Source: Alentia gelatinosa
Taxonomy: Eukaryota; Annelida; Polychaeta; Phyllodocida; Polynoidae
Length of the DNA stretch: 64,000 nt
Direction: 5' to 3'
Assembly (NCBI GenBank): GCA_950022655.1
Contig: OX465579.1
Span: forward strand, 41,953,950-42,017,949
This document shows positions 12,401 to 22,231 of the stretch, one piece after another; the first letter of the stretch is position 1, and each line of letters begins with the position of its first letter. The position numbers and the translations under genes are program-made. The notes beneath the pieces were generated by a model, which saw only the letters and a list, made by a program, of their open reading frames with translations, searched no databases and was not told the DNA's origin.

Positions 12401-14374
12401 TTTAGAACATACTCCCTTCCGTTTTTAATCAATTGCATAGGCTGCTTATAAACGATGAAAAGAAAACCACATTATGGGAAAAATTCACGAAATGGCAGCA
12501 AATAGACTATATTTCGAATATTTCTATATTTATATTTTGAGGAATAGTTCGAATGGTTCCCATGCATCTAGGACATTGTAGGGCAGAGTCTAGAACCATA
12601 AATACCACATAACTCAAATATTTAGAGAAAGTATGGCTAAAAACTTGAGGGCGTCACGTTACAACACCAGCATAAAATCGGGCATAAAATAAAATAAGAA
12701 AGTGGCTGAATACAGTGAGTTTAACTGTTTTTAATGACACACTTATATGCATCTTCCCACCATAAAAGAATAGGCCTATGTAGCTTCCTTCATACTGAAC
12801 TCAGTTTGTGCTATTTTGATGTAGTTTAGGCAGTCACGTTACAACACCCACTAAACTATTAATAGTGCCAGTTCCCTATGATATTAGTAATACTTCTTTT
12901 GGGATATCAAAGGGTAGATATATACCTACACATTGGCGAAAAAATGAAGCCTCTATCTTTATTAGAAAAAAAATTATCAGCCCCAACATATTTTTGGGTC
13001 ACGTTACGCCTGCGTCACGTTACAACCGCGTCACGTTACAACTGCGTCACGCTACGACCCCGTCACATTACGACCCCGTCACGTTATCACCCACAATGGG
13101 TCACGTACGGTCAGGAAAAAGGTAAAAATAATTTTCCTGTGTTGGGTACATATATACCTATGAAATAGCGACTGAATACAGTAGCGTGTTTATCTTTATT
13201 AGAAAAAAAGTTATGAGGCCCCACATCATTTTGCATCACGTTAGGACCCCCGTCACGTTAGGATCCCCGTCATGTTAAGACCAAAAAAAGCCAAACAAAT
13301 TTATAAAAATGCATTTTCGATGGAAGGATTCCATTTCCCCAGTGTCAGCCCAGTACCTTGTGGGGGTTTTAACATAGCCTTTAAATATGAACCAATCGGG
13401 GGGGGGGGGGGGGGGGGGGGGACGTTTTTAAATTAATATCAGCCCTGTGCTAAGGCTATTTATGCTAGTTAGTGTTCCCAATTTCGCACAAGAGTCTTTT
13501 ATTATGTAGAGGTAATATTTACAAAAGGAAATTAAGATCCTCTCAGGTTAGATTTGTTGGGCAGTTGCTGTAATTTCGTCAGTTTTGACCTTATAAATAC
13601 ACAATTATTTCTCTGACATGAAGAGAGAAATACTCACAAATACAGTTGGACTACGGCTAGGACTCTGTTGAGATAATGCTGGCCTTCGTATTAGATGTGG
13701 TGTCTCCAAACAGGGCCTTTTTGGAGTCAGCGATATCCCATTTTGACGTCTGCTGAGAATTACAGGAAATTACATTCATTTAAGGAATAAAGTAAATACG
13801 AGAAACCATACTGAAGGGATGTAACAGGTGCACAAAATATGAAACCCCCATCAAAGTGAATAGTTAAATATTATTTTAAATTGAGGCCTGAATTATTGTG
13901 AAGTTGCAGAATAATTTCAATACAGGGCCTTTGGTACAGTGATACACTACAGGATTTATTCAATAATTCATTGTAGCTTTATCATCATGTAGGCATCTGA
14001 TCAATATTATCAGATATATACACAGTGACTCTGACAGCACAGTAATCTACTGGACCAACTGACAAAATATCTCCCACAAAAAGAACAAATCAACATACAG
14101 TCAACAGAAATATGTTGTTAAAGATATCTATGTACAGCAGAAGTCTTCCACAATATTGAAGAACTGACAGGGAGCAACAGTGTTGTTGGTGTTTACATGA
14201 GCGATAATAGGGGTAGTTATCAGTTCAATGTCGATTTAATCATTTAAACAGGATCTCTGCACTTCAATTTAACTCTGAATACAATGAACATACACATATG
14301 GATGTGATATGTACCTTATTTGTGCGTGACACTTACCTAAGACGTTTTGGGGTGGGTGGTTGTGGGAGCTCCAT
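270..14374 (-). CDS. 12-exon host gene, transposase-like uncharacterised protein (3' end outside window)
   Basis: Exons in transcript order: 14374-14337, 13752-13638, 11827-11611, 11272-10830, 9133-8876, 7826-7740, 5694-5022, 3422-3276, 2908-2597, 1780-1652, 1090-811, 497-270. All joints have AG acceptors and GT donors and keep phase, giving about 975 stop-free codons. Exon 3 has a Trp-rich Myb/SANT-like stretch. Exon 7 opens with LDGTDI, exon 8 begins VVTDGEF, and exon 12 carries TTDDNECFFSIVR. A DGT motif, a TDG motif and an [ST]xDxxExFF motif in this order resemble the acidic catalytic residues of RNase H-fold transposases; that reading is inference. The layout matches, from memory, a widespread uncharacterised invertebrate family. 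The open frame over 14 kb of repeat-filled DNA argues for a maintained gene. The last donor (269-268) points to further exons to the left. Confidence 0.8.
811..1090 (-). CDS. Exon 11 of the 12-exon gene
   Basis: 280 nt, acceptor GTCAG and donor AA|GTGTGT. It holds LRKQSVPDAERLLSHKM and WHEASDGRGLTQLERCK followed by DEWMPWH, a compact Trp/His-rich segment that looks strongly constrained. Confidence 0.8.
1173..1524. mobile_element. piggyBac-like MITE (tentative)
   Basis: TTAA flanks both sides (1169-1172 and 1525-1528). The ends TCCTTTAGCACTCAA and CTAAATGCTAACAGG are imperfect inverted repeats. It sits in an intron and has no ORF. Confidence 0.4.
1652..1780 (-). CDS. Exon 10 of the 12-exon gene
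   Basis: 129 nt, acceptor TTACAG and donor GTGAGT. It encodes QIIHERSDHNHLLKRIATST and continues in phase into exon 11. The HERxDHNHxLKRI signature is distinctive enough for a protein search. Confidence 0.8.
1961..2182. mobile_element. MITE-like element
   Basis: The left end GGGGCCGTCCCTAAATTTA and right end TTTATGGGCGGCCTC are imperfect inverted repeats around a G-run-rich core. It lies in an intron. Confidence 0.4.
2597..2908 (-). CDS. Exon 9 of the 12-exon gene
   Basis: 312 nt, acceptor TTTCAG and donor G|GTTAGT. It encodes a helical segment with VPSVTLLRIHNLMLQGETF and ends YLYVPETDETTG, with no stop. It probably belongs to the insertion between the second and third acidic motifs. Confidence 0.8.
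3276..3422 (-). CDS. Exon 8 of the 12-exon gene, TDG motif
   Basis: 147 nt with a near-perfect donor CT|GTAAGTT and acceptor TTGTAG. It continues exon 7 as G-VVTDGEFHTLRTRGDTRS. The Asp in TDG is the candidate second catalytic acid. Confidence 0.8.
3736..4371 (+). pseudogene. Penelope-like element, RT tail plus GIY-YIG endonuclease, broken
   Basis: The frame from about 3736 gives NWDLLARSANTRS, then VIIGLRKQPNLQNVLVRAGL, typical of the end of a Penelope RT. A Cys-rich segment (NECGNDNCRYCK and NCITCTRCSA) and YVGQTKRRLMDRFQQHF, a GIY-YIG-type nuclease start, follow. One in-frame TAA (4090-4092) separates the two halves; the second half ends at 4371. The 5' part is missing. It sits in an intron of the minus-strand gene in opposite orientation. 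Family assignment is from motifs only. Confidence 0.75.
4676..4700 (+). ncRNA. Hammerhead-ribozyme-like core downstream of the Penelope fragment
   Basis: CTGAAGA (4676-4682), a 5-bp hairpin GTCCG/CGGAT with loop ATT (4683-4695), and GAAAC (4696-4700) match the conserved CUGAnGA - stem II - GAAA core. Penelope-like elements are known to carry hammerhead ribozymes. I could not place a convincing stem I, stem III or cleavage site, so it may be degenerate. Confidence 0.45.
5022..5694 (-). CDS. Exon 7 of the 12-exon gene, core region
   Basis: 673 nt, acceptor ACACAG and donor AAG|GTGGGT. It opens with KKALEALPKQG and WIKLDGTDI, the candidate first acidic motif. A long coiled-coil-like stretch (QYRQRQQRLRSVKEQAQ) follows. 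It ends with a beta-rich KPYSIPVQYIPY segment and a helix before NVQG. The order resembles the core of P-type and similar transposases, which is inference. Confidence 0.8.
6300..6445. repeat. Dispersed 'ttccagg' repeat, related to 2430-2560
   Basis: Both stretches have a 'ttcatagaat'-like start followed by clustered gaattccaggcttttccagg words. Between 5700 and 6300 I see only AT-rich intron. Confidence 0.45.
6449..7265. mobile_element. TIR element with CCAGG-type target duplication, copy 1
   Basis: Ends GCCCTGTTTTTTAGTCACGA and its near inverse (GACTAAAAGACAGGGC). Flanks TCAGG (6444-6448) and CCAGG (7266-7270) look like a 5-bp target duplication with one change. No transposase ORF. It contains another element at 6677-7009 and is related to 9195-9655 and 48469-48697. 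Confidence 0.6.
6677..7009. mobile_element. MITE with about 80-bp inverted arms, nested
   Basis: The left arm starts AACACGAGTAAGGGATACAT and the right arm ends with its inverse. The arms run to about 6757 and from about 6929, including CCGATAACTTC-type sequence on the inner edges. Confidence 0.65.
7740..7826 (-). CDS. Exon 6 of the 12-exon gene
   Basis: 87 nt (29 codons), phase 0 at both ends, acceptor CCCAG and donor CAG|GTGAAA. It encodes a short polar segment (ARVNVALPSPTTLLSRLGKS). Its small size lowers confidence, but phase and signals fit both neighbours. Confidence 0.6.
8040..8882. mobile_element. CAGGGATG-type TIR element
   Basis: Ends CAGGGATGCCAGT and ACTGACATCCCTG are inverted. 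No coding capacity. It holds a GC-rich 21-24-bp tandem repeat (about 8745-8806). No clean target duplication. Same TIR type as 45730-46475. Its right TIR appears to supply the donor of exon 5. Confidence 0.55.
8876..9133 (-). CDS. Exon 5 of the 12-exon gene, donor supplied by a transposon end
   Basis: The acceptor is TTAACAG. The frame is open (IKIPDDLAQWTESVCSQGLG and on). The only donor I find that keeps phase 0 with exon 6 is GAT|GTCAGT at 8876/8875, which lies inside the terminal inverted repeat of the element at 8040-8882. About seven exon bases would therefore be transposon sequence. The 3' boundary is less certain than the others. Confidence 0.6.
9195..9655. mobile_element. TIR element with CCAGG target duplication, copy 2
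   Basis: Ends GGCTGGTTTTTT and AAAAACAGGCC, flanked by identical CCAGG at 9190-9194 and 9656-9660. It contains many GTGACC/GGTCAC words (GGTCACTxxTTTGTGATCAC and similar). Confidence 0.7.
9661..10829. other. Intron without further recognised feature
   Basis: It begins with palindromic GATGCC/GGCATC words related to 11988-12349, then runs as ordinary AT-rich sequence up to exon 4. Open frames here are short and unsupported. Confidence 0.5.
10830..11272 (-). CDS. Exon 4 of the 12-exon gene
   Basis: 443 nt, acceptor CAG|GT and donor CAG|GTACTT. It encodes an acidic/Ser-Pro linker followed by a mostly helical stretch (LRIEDLMLELDKLYLTAAR). I recognise no domain. Confidence 0.75.
11611..11827 (-). 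CDS. Exon 3 of the 12-exon gene, Myb/SANT-like region
   Basis: 217 nt, acceptor TTTAG and donor GTGAGA. The segment KWTAREKASFVEFLALHP, then a WPALAPG stretch and YWEEAAKYV, has the spaced Trp/aromatic pattern of Myb/SANT DNA-binding helices. The domain name is inference; the exon is well supported by phase. Confidence 0.7.
11988..12349. mobile_element. piggyBac-like MITE with palindromic GATGCC..GGCATC boxes
   Basis: Exact TTAA on both sides (11984-11987, 12350-12353). Ends CCCATTCAAGCCGG and CCGGCGCGATAGGG form imperfect inverted repeats. Just inside the left end are three copies of TGATGCCTTGAGGCATCA-like palindromes separated by GGCTGGCCGGG. Confidence 0.6.
12653..13280. repeat. Box array A (GTCACGTTACAAC)
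   Basis: GTCACGTTACAAC-like boxes at 12653 and 12833, then a dense run of about seven at 12998-13110 with a 16-18-bp step, and three more at 13236-13280. Surrounding DNA is AT-rich and noncoding, with degenerate similarity between repeat units ('atctttattagaaaaaaa'). Confidence 0.65.
13398..13421. repeat. Poly-G tract
   Basis: 24 consecutive G residues, possibly a slippage or assembly hotspot and a G-quadruplex former. Confidence 0.9.
13638..13752 (-). CDS. Exon 2 of the 12-exon gene
   Basis: 115 nt between acceptor CTCAG and donor GTGAGT. It encodes a basic, Ser/Pro-rich, probably disordered segment (ISLTPKRPCLETPHLIRRP) and ends in phase 0. Confidence 0.65.
14337..14374 (-). CDS. Exon 1 of the 12-exon gene (start codon)
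   Basis: The ATG is at 14374-14372 and starts MELPQPPTPKRL. The donor GTAAGT (14336-14331) follows at once and leaves two bases that join exon 2 in phase. A second KR-rich PKRP motif follows in exon 2, so the N-terminus looks basic and proline-rich, possibly nuclear. No TATA box is obvious upstream. Confidence 0.65.
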
Positions 14375-15566
14375 CCTCTGTCATTGCATGTGTTGGAATG
14401 ACGCCATGTGCGAGCTGCGATCGCATATATGAGTCAGGTCGGTATAGGGGGCGCTGCGCTGTGTACCTCCTCTGGTAGTAGGCCATGGTTGGAGGCCTGG
14501 CAGAGGTCGAACGCTGGTTTTTGATTGCATCATAGGAAGTGGGGGACAGGCCCGGGAACCAGCTAAATTTTCAGAATGCCAACGGACATCGCGATAGTTC
14601 CGATGTGATTATCACAAGAAATAAACCTCAACATGGTAATAAACTGATACAATTCAATAAGAATAGGTAAATATACTTAATGATATAATATCATAATTGA
14701 AATATTTCTCTAAAACGAACTTTGGTGACTTTGACAGCTGCTTGAGCGATAATAGGGGCCGCAGGCGCTTGACAATTAATTATGACAGTGTTTCTTGCTC
14801 AGAGATCGACTGTCAGTATGTTCAATACAGTCCAAAACCAAGGTATGTATACAGAATTTCATTTTCATATTATATCTGTTCTAATATATCTAGTTACAGA
14901 GTGCATTTTCCATTATTTGTGGTTCCTACTCAGACTGGCACCCAACTCGCCAATTTGTTTGTTTTGAATCTGGAGGCTTCCACTCCCCTCACCTGACAAG
15001 GCAGTGCATACAGTCCAGTAATCGACTGGCAGTTTGGTTTTAATACTCAAAAACAAAGACAATATCTCGATACATCATTTGGCAACTTCATAGGTTTTTT
15101 AATGCCATTCTGATTATCACGAGTGTAACCTCGGTTCCTTTTCCCTACACGTCGGATACGCACGCCATGTTGTTTATTTACAATCTGTAGCCCGCGCATG
15201 CGCTGTCAGCGTTAACACGATCTGAACGAACTCATCGGGCTCTCCCTGCGGGTATATCTCCGCCGAGCCCCCTAGCGGATACCCCGGGAACCAGCGTATG
15301 CATGGCTATCATTGGCCAGTCCCCTACGCGCGGAAGAGATATCTTGATTCGTTGTTCTATTTATGGCATCAGTTTGACAAATGGGAATCTCAGCGGCCGG
15401 TGTTTACATCGGGATACTCGAGAGCGCGATATGCCCGCGGCAGTCTGCGTAACGGAAAAACAACATATTTTCCCTTCGATTAATGAAAATATACATTAAC
15501 TACCTGTGTTTTAGTGAATGGGCCACCTCCTGCATGAGGCGAGCAGGGTGCAAGCCTCATGAACTA
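14375..15566. other. Upstream region of the 12-exon gene
   Basis: Probable 5' UTR/promoter of the minus-strand gene plus intergenic DNA. GCGATAATAGGGGCCG-type words (14190s, about 14750) recur at about 46415 and look like transposon ends. 15180-15480 is more GC-rich, CpG-containing, with no supported ORF. Confidence 0.4.
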
Positions 15567-17602
15567 GGGTCATTCCACCAGAAAATGTACTTTTGGTGAA
15601 AATCATACTTTTTGGGGGTTAATGGGCTTTAATTTCATTATAGATGAATTTTTTTTAATTTATTTTTTTTTCTGTGCAAAGAAAACACCCTGCCCTTTCA
15701 GAAAATCATTACTTTTATTGGTCTATCTGCATTTTTTTTTAATCTGTGGACTTTCAAAGTGAGAAATTAGCAAAAAAGTGCATGTCCTTTTGATATTTCT
15801 AAAGTTTAGCACTATTTCTTTTGTGGAAACTATTAATATATATTCCCTAATTGATTTATTTCCTGAAGTTATGTAAATTGGCTGTTGTTTAGTAGTATTT
15901 TCCCTTATTTCTAAGGCTCCGCAAAATTTTTAGGTGTATTTCAATGAAAAGTGTACTTTTTCAGCAAATGCTATAGGTTATATTTGGCATAGCCTGATGA
16001 TAATATATTTTAATGGTATACTTCCCAAACATGCACTTAAAACTCTGGACATACATCAATTTTTCACATATGTATATGATTTTAGGCCAACTGCAACAGG
16101 GGTTTTTTTCCAGCCGAATTACGAAAAAAAATCGATTTTACACAATTGATATCACGGATGTGATGAGTTGCATTTAGCACTCTCCACTTCTCCATATTGC
16201 TGCTAACTTGGTACAAAAATTACTGAATAATGTGGCCATAGGGTCTGTAGTGTAAGAGTAATAAAATGCTTCCAAAGTGCCTTCACTATGCGAGAACAGG
16301 GAAAGTAATTTTGAAGGAATCACGTCCGTGATATTTATCACGTCCGAGAGATCAATCGAAGGCGGGAGAGCTGATCACAAGAACCGGATGTTATCCCTTT
16401 TAACTGTGCATGCGCCTCCACTCCGGCGGTTCAGCGGCTTGAGGAGACATCCAGCTCATGTGAGTAGTCCAGATTTCTTCAATGCTAGCATTATTTTTCC
16501 ATCCTGGACATGATTTTCTGTGTTAATAGTGATAACTTGGAGCTTGTGATTCTGTAGAATCCATTTTCTTGAAAAGTTGACAAGTATTTACCGAAAGTTT
16601 GTGGTTTGAATAAAAGAGTAGATTGATGAGTTCCCAACATGGCCACTACTGGAAGGGTTGGGGGTATTTTCAATGTCTTAGTGAATTTTTCAAAAAAAAT
16701 TGTTTAGCCATATCACGTCCGACATGGAAATTCTTCTTTCGATTGATCTATGAGAAAATGTGCAAAGAGGTGCAGAATATATATACATTACGATCTATTC
16801 CCAATGACAAAATGTATGTTTAAAAGACTGTGTAGTATCTGGACTCAGTTTGTACACCTATCATGTGGTAATAGCCATCACGGACGTGATATGGGTGAAG
16901 TATTTATATCGAATTGACTAGGAACTATGTTTGAATGAGATTAAATTACAAGAATACAGTAACGAAAGTTGTTCATTATGTGCACCAAGTGTCATTTCAT
17001 AAGTCTAGGGAGAAAAAGTGAAGAAAGTCCACATGTAAATATATTTTTTTCATGCATTTTTGTAGCCGCCGTCACGTCCGATATATATATGTCGGACGTG
17101 ATGCCCAGTTTGGTTTCATCTCATAACAAATATGAAAATGAGGGTTAGGATCATCTGTTTTGATTTTTCTTAATGTTTGCCTATTGTACTCCATATCTAA
17201 TCGAAAATTGAAATGATTATGAGATTGAGCTACTACCTATAGTGGTTTATTTTCATGTCGGACGTGATGCATGATTTTTCAAAACCATACCTGAACTATA
17301 AGACTTGGACAAACCTTGGATAAAATCACCTGGAATACTGAAGACGGTTATATTCTATGGTGTGATGAAAAAAATAAATCATTTTGAGGAAATCTTTTTT
17401 TGACATTTTTGGCAAAAATCTGATTTTGGTAATATTTTTGTTCTTACAGCCATCATATTAAGTTTGTGGGCAAAATATCTATTCTAAATATAAGTCTGAA
17501 CAATAGTCATACAAAGAACACAATTTTTGAAACAAATGTACCTTTTAAATGTTATTTAATAGGTAGTTTGCTAATTTGTTCGTTTTCTCTTTTTTCAGTT
17601 TT

Positions 17603-17785
17603 AGGGCTATCCATAAAGTATGTACACACAATATCTCAAATTTTCGACCCTACCAACCCCCCCCCCCTACCTTATTTTTTGTTCACAATAAAACACAGAA
17701 GTAGCCTATGCACAAAATTTTAACCACCCTATCCCCACTACCCCCCCCCCCCCCTCAGTGCATACATACTTTATGGATGGCCCCC
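17603..17785. mobile_element. Small MITE nested in the 3.9-kb element
   Basis: Inverted ends of the form AGGGCTATCCATAAAGTATG / CATACTTTATGGATGGCCCC around C-rich tracts. Confidence 0.6.
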
Positions 17786-17908
17786 TACTTATGAGCCATA
17801 CATTGAAAGCATGGGGTGTAAACTGTTACCTCCGGATGAGGGGAAACCTCCAAAGGACCCATCTAAGGACTGGAGGAACAAGGAGATGAGTAAAAGATAA
17901 AATTAAAA

Positions 17909-18940
17909 AGATAGAGAAATGGTTTGCAGATGGTTCTTAGCACAAAATGTAAATGAAAAATTTACTCTTGTGTATTCTGAGTGGAATCAGAAGCAAGAGT
18001 TTGATATTCTTTGCAGTTTTCCCCCAAAAGCCAGGTCATTGGCATTTAAGGTACTCTTATATGTGGTTGAATTGAAGCTGATGTATATATTTGCAAAACC
18101 AAAGAAGATTTTCTCAGCAATTTGTACATATTTCATGTTTGTGATCAAGAAAGTGGAAGTTACTGGTCTGTCACGTCCGTTATTAAAAATATCACGTCCA
18201 AGAGATTTATGATGTACACACAAAATGTGGCATTTGGATGAATATTAAGGTTAAAGTTAGCGTTTTGGGCATTTAAAAGCATAGAGAAAAGATTTGCAGA
18301 CATTTTTTTAGCACAAAATTTAAGTGAAAAATGTACTCTTCTGTATTGTGAGTGGCATCAGAAGTAAGAGTTTCATATTCTTTGCAGTTTTTCCAGAAAA
18401 AAACAGGTCATTGGCATTTAAGGTACTCTTATAGGTCGTTGAATTGAAAATCATGTATATATTAGCAAAAACAAACAAAAGTTTTTCAGATTTTGGTCCA
18501 TATTTTGTGTTTGTGGAAGTGGAAGTTATTGGTCTGTCACGTCCGTTATCAAGAATATCACGTCCAAGAGATTTATGATGTCTACACAAAATGTGGTATT
18601 TCAATGAATATTAAGGCTAAAGTTAGCATTTTTTGCATTTAAAAGCAAAGAAAAAAGGTTTCTAGACGGTTTTTAGCACAAAATGTAAGAGAAAAATGGA
18701 CTTTATTCTGAGTGTGATCAGAAAGAAAGAGTTGGACATTCTTTGTAGTTTTTCAAGAAAAAAAACAGGTCATTGGCAATTAAGATACTCTTATATGTGG
18801 TTGAATTGAAGATAATGTATGTATTTTCAAAAGGAAACATGAACTTTTAATAATTTGGGACATATTTCGGATTTCTCATCAAGAAAGTGGAATTTACTGT
18901 TCCATCACGTCCGTTATTAAAAATATCACGTCCGAGAGAT
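17909..18940. repeat. Three tandem units of about 365 bp
   Basis: Each unit has 'gcagatggtt..agcacaaaat', 'ggtcattggcatttaag' and ends with two TCACGTCC boxes 21 bp apart (18171, 18537, 18905). Unit length is close to twice 183 bp. Confidence 0.75.
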
Positions 18941-19493
18941 TTTTAAACCTTTTTCCCAGAAGCTATTAGCTCAAGAAATAATGCATGGAACATCTTATAA
19001 TTTGACATAGATCATGTATATAACCTATAAAAGTAATTCTGTGATTTAAAAATGTGAAACTTTTGTATTTAGATAGTGACAGAAAAAACAAAATTCCTTT
19101 TGTAATCCCTTGGAGAACACCTTCTGTATGTGCATCTTTGAGGCAGCACAGAAAAAGATTGCATAAGTAGTTCACTATTTCCACTTGTCTATAATATCAG
19201 ACTATGCTTGACATACTGGGTACAAACTTGATGTCTTACAAAAAATAAAATATATTTCTCTATCATCAACTTTTGTATGAGTGTTTTTTTATATGTCGGA
19301 CGTGACGGCAATAATATTTACAATTTTTGCAGCCTCACAAAAACTGACCCCCCACTAATATCCCAGTTGAATCATGTTTTCCTAAAACTTGAAAGTGTAT
19401 ATTTTGCACACAAGTAAAAGAAAATTTGGTTTGGGCAAATTTATTTTTTTTACCCCTTTTTTACCAAAAGTGCATTTTCTGGTGGAATGACCC

Positions 19494-20501
19494 ACAAGCG
19501 TAGATCCCATCCCCTGCAATCACCCAGTCACGTTCTCCCCCGTTGAAGCTCGGCCGCCTATACCCGTCCGCGGGCGGGAGACAGGAGGTGTCAATGGCCG
19601 TGTGAAAGCCTGGTAGTGAGTCGATAGTACAACATGCAATTCAGTTATGATTTATACCATATCTGCACTTGTACTGCCACATGCCACGTACGTGGTGGTA
19701 CAAGCGGATAAAAAAGATGTCCATAGTCGGTTTAACCGGCAGCGGCCGCGTGTGTGTGGGTACAATTACTACAAACGGGCGAGAAAAGATACCCAAAATC
19801 GTGACCGGGTGATAGTGGCGCGGGTGTCAGTGACCTGCCAGCTGTATTTCGTTTGAGACAGCCGAGTTCCGCACCTATTATTAACGGTCGTGTACAGGTA
19901 GTCGGACATAGTTCGACTCTGTTCGTTCCTCACTCTGTGGGGAGTGAAAACGGACACAGCTGTACCTCTCAGGCCCTAGATCACATGAAAAATTTAAGAT
20001 GCACTATTTACAAAATTGTGGCTTTAAAATGATGCAGCTTAGTAACAGAATTTTCATGCTTTTTAAATCATGACTGGCTTACTGTCTTCGTACGTCAGAA
20101 ATACGTGGTGAAATTATTGGTCACATACAATACCTACGAGAATGAAAAATTTAATTTCATATCTATAATTAGAAACATGCATGCATAATATAGCCTGAAA
20201 TGAGAGGATTACAGAGATTTTTGAATTTTAAAAATTGGTCAAGTAGTTCAAGAATTATGGAGGAAACTCTAGTCAGATTAAGATTGAATCTGAGGAACTC
20301 AGGTATATATAATGGTCAATTCCCATGAAACGTTGACATGAGGGGTAATTAGTGGTAAAAAATAAATGTCAATATGTACTCATAAAAATTACATCACAAT
20401 AAACTATACCTATTGAACAATCCATAACAAAATTTGGGTACACTAATCTCATAAACTCTGTTTCTGACAACTTGTTAAAGTTTTTTTGGGTCCTGAAGCC
20501 T
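19494..20501. other. Intergenic DNA, no gene seen
   Basis: 19500-19970 is moderately GC- and CpG-rich with short unsupported ORFs; the rest is AT-rich. Confidence 0.4.
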
Positions 20502-21257
20502 GTTAACGTCCGAATGCACAGTAAGTCTGTACCTCTATTGAAAAATATGAGATAGTTATATTCTATGTGAAGGTTTATTTCATTTTCTATACAAAAATAT
20601 ACACATTAAGCCAAAATATAATGATTTCGGACACTAAGATATGCTTTTATACCTTCATATAAATGCATGTGCAAAATTTAAAGGAAATGCTGTATTCGGA
20701 AGATAACAAAAACGTTATCGTCCGAATGCAGCAGTTCCTTTAATGGAAAAGCATTCCCATTTATGAACAATAAGAAATTATTAGCAGGATATTTATGGCT
20801 AATGTCCTGCTAGTTTTTTTTTTTTTAATTCTATGCTTAGGAAACATGTTTAAGTCATAGTTTTGTTGTTATGCATTCGGATGATAACTGCATTTGGACG
20901 ATAGCATTTACATTTGTTGGACGCTAGCTCCTAAAATTACCAGTGTACACTTATAAATTATATATGCCTAGATACCTCAGACTAAGACCACAATATATAA
21001 ATATGTCCCACTAATCTTTAAAATTCACTGAGATAGAACAGGTTGTGCTGCATTTTGATGATAACAGCAAAATTACACCAATCACGACTTTGGATGCAAC
21101 AATGTAGTTTCAAAAATTAACACTTTGCACAGGATTTTTGATGGAAAGATGCAGAGTACCTACAGTCTCTGAGATATTCTTATGAGATATAAAGATAGCA
21201 AATTTATTATTCTATACTAAATATCAGAGCTTTTTACTTTTGCATTCGGACGATAAC
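20502..21257. repeat. Box array C (GTTATCGTCCGAATGCA)
   Basis: Boxes in either orientation at 20502, 20714, 20872, 20889, 21049 and 21241, a diverged one near 20911. Main spacings 212, 158, 177, 192 bp. Between boxes the DNA is AT-rich and not obviously similar. Confidence 0.65.
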
Positions 21258-21748
21258 ATTAAAACTACCCCAATTTTTAAATTTGAATGGCTGCCTTGAT
21301 AATTATAATAGAAACATTTTTCTCTCTTTTATGAATAGAAATAACTTAATACAATAGATATATCACAGATGAATATGTTACAAAGCATTTATTTTTTAAT
21401 TTCAACATTTCCTGTGAAATTTATGATTTGTCCACTTTGAAAAAGGCTGAAAATCAGAGGTTTATGGTCTCTAATTTTCAAAATATCAGATATAACCCTT
21501 GAAGACCATATATCCCACTAAAGCCTTAGGCTGGACACTTTCAAGTACAGTAATAAGAAAGGGCAATTCCTTGAATCTAAAATGTTAGAGGCTGGCACAT
21601 GCATGTAAACGGTTTGTGAGAATTTACCATTATATGCGGGCGAGCAGTTTAACATAGACCCTGGCTTTGTTCTGAGTCGGCTAGCTAGGGAAATTACAGC
21701 CATTTGGGCCGGCTCTCAAAATATGATGGTCGGCTGGCCGGCCTTTAT

Positions 21749-21912
21749 GGTGGATCAGCAGAACAGTAACATTTAAGGCCGGCTGGGGCCAGGCGATGAC
21801 CAACAGACAAGCGGACGGCTGCGGCCGACAGGGTTTTGGGAGACACAACAAGGACCGGCGATGTGTGGGGCCGGCCGTGGCCAGCATTGGCAGCCTTATT
21901 TGCTGATCCACC
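21749..21912 (+). mobile_element. GC-rich MITE with GGTGGATCAGCA ends, copy 1
   Basis: Ends GGTGGATCAGCA and TGCTGATCCACC; interior rich in GGCCGGC and GGCCG words. A second copy lies inverted at 40811-40963. Confidence 0.65.
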
Positions 21913-22231
21913 AAGCAGATTGTCGCAGCCGTTTGAGCCGACGAGTGATTTGGGCTGGCTAGAGGGGCTGACGTCTACAATTCGTACATTACCATCGTTC
22001 GGCCCTAGCTCACTCTTGGTGGATCACACGCTTAAAACTTTCAGCTAATATAGTAGATGTATAGTACTACACATTTCAGTTTAAAAACCATAGGTCACTG
22101 TTCTTGTTTTTGAGAGAATTGAAGAAAACCACATTTTTCAGTATATTTCCTATACAATTAAATGAAATGTAAATTGGCTTAATTCATCTGTCAGGATTGG
22201 ATAAACTGGACAAACCGTTAGGCCCATATTT

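Larger units (their letters stand above)
15567..19493. mobile_element. Large noncoding TIR element with box array B (TCACGTCCG)
   Basis: 31-bp terminal inverted repeats with one mismatch (15567-15597 and 19463-19493) beginning GGGTCATTCCACCAGAAAAT. No ORF of note over 3.9 kb. Fourteen TCACGTCC(G/A) or CGGACGTGA boxes: 16320, 16338, 16713, 16881, 17072, 17093, 17259, 18171, 18192, 18537, 18558, 18905, 18926, 19297. Target duplication not evident. Confidence 0.75.

Noticed and set aside
12998..13110. Regular short repeats resembling a CRISPR array
   Set aside because: Spacing is only 16-18 bp with no unique spacers, and the context is animal DNA; it is part of box array A.
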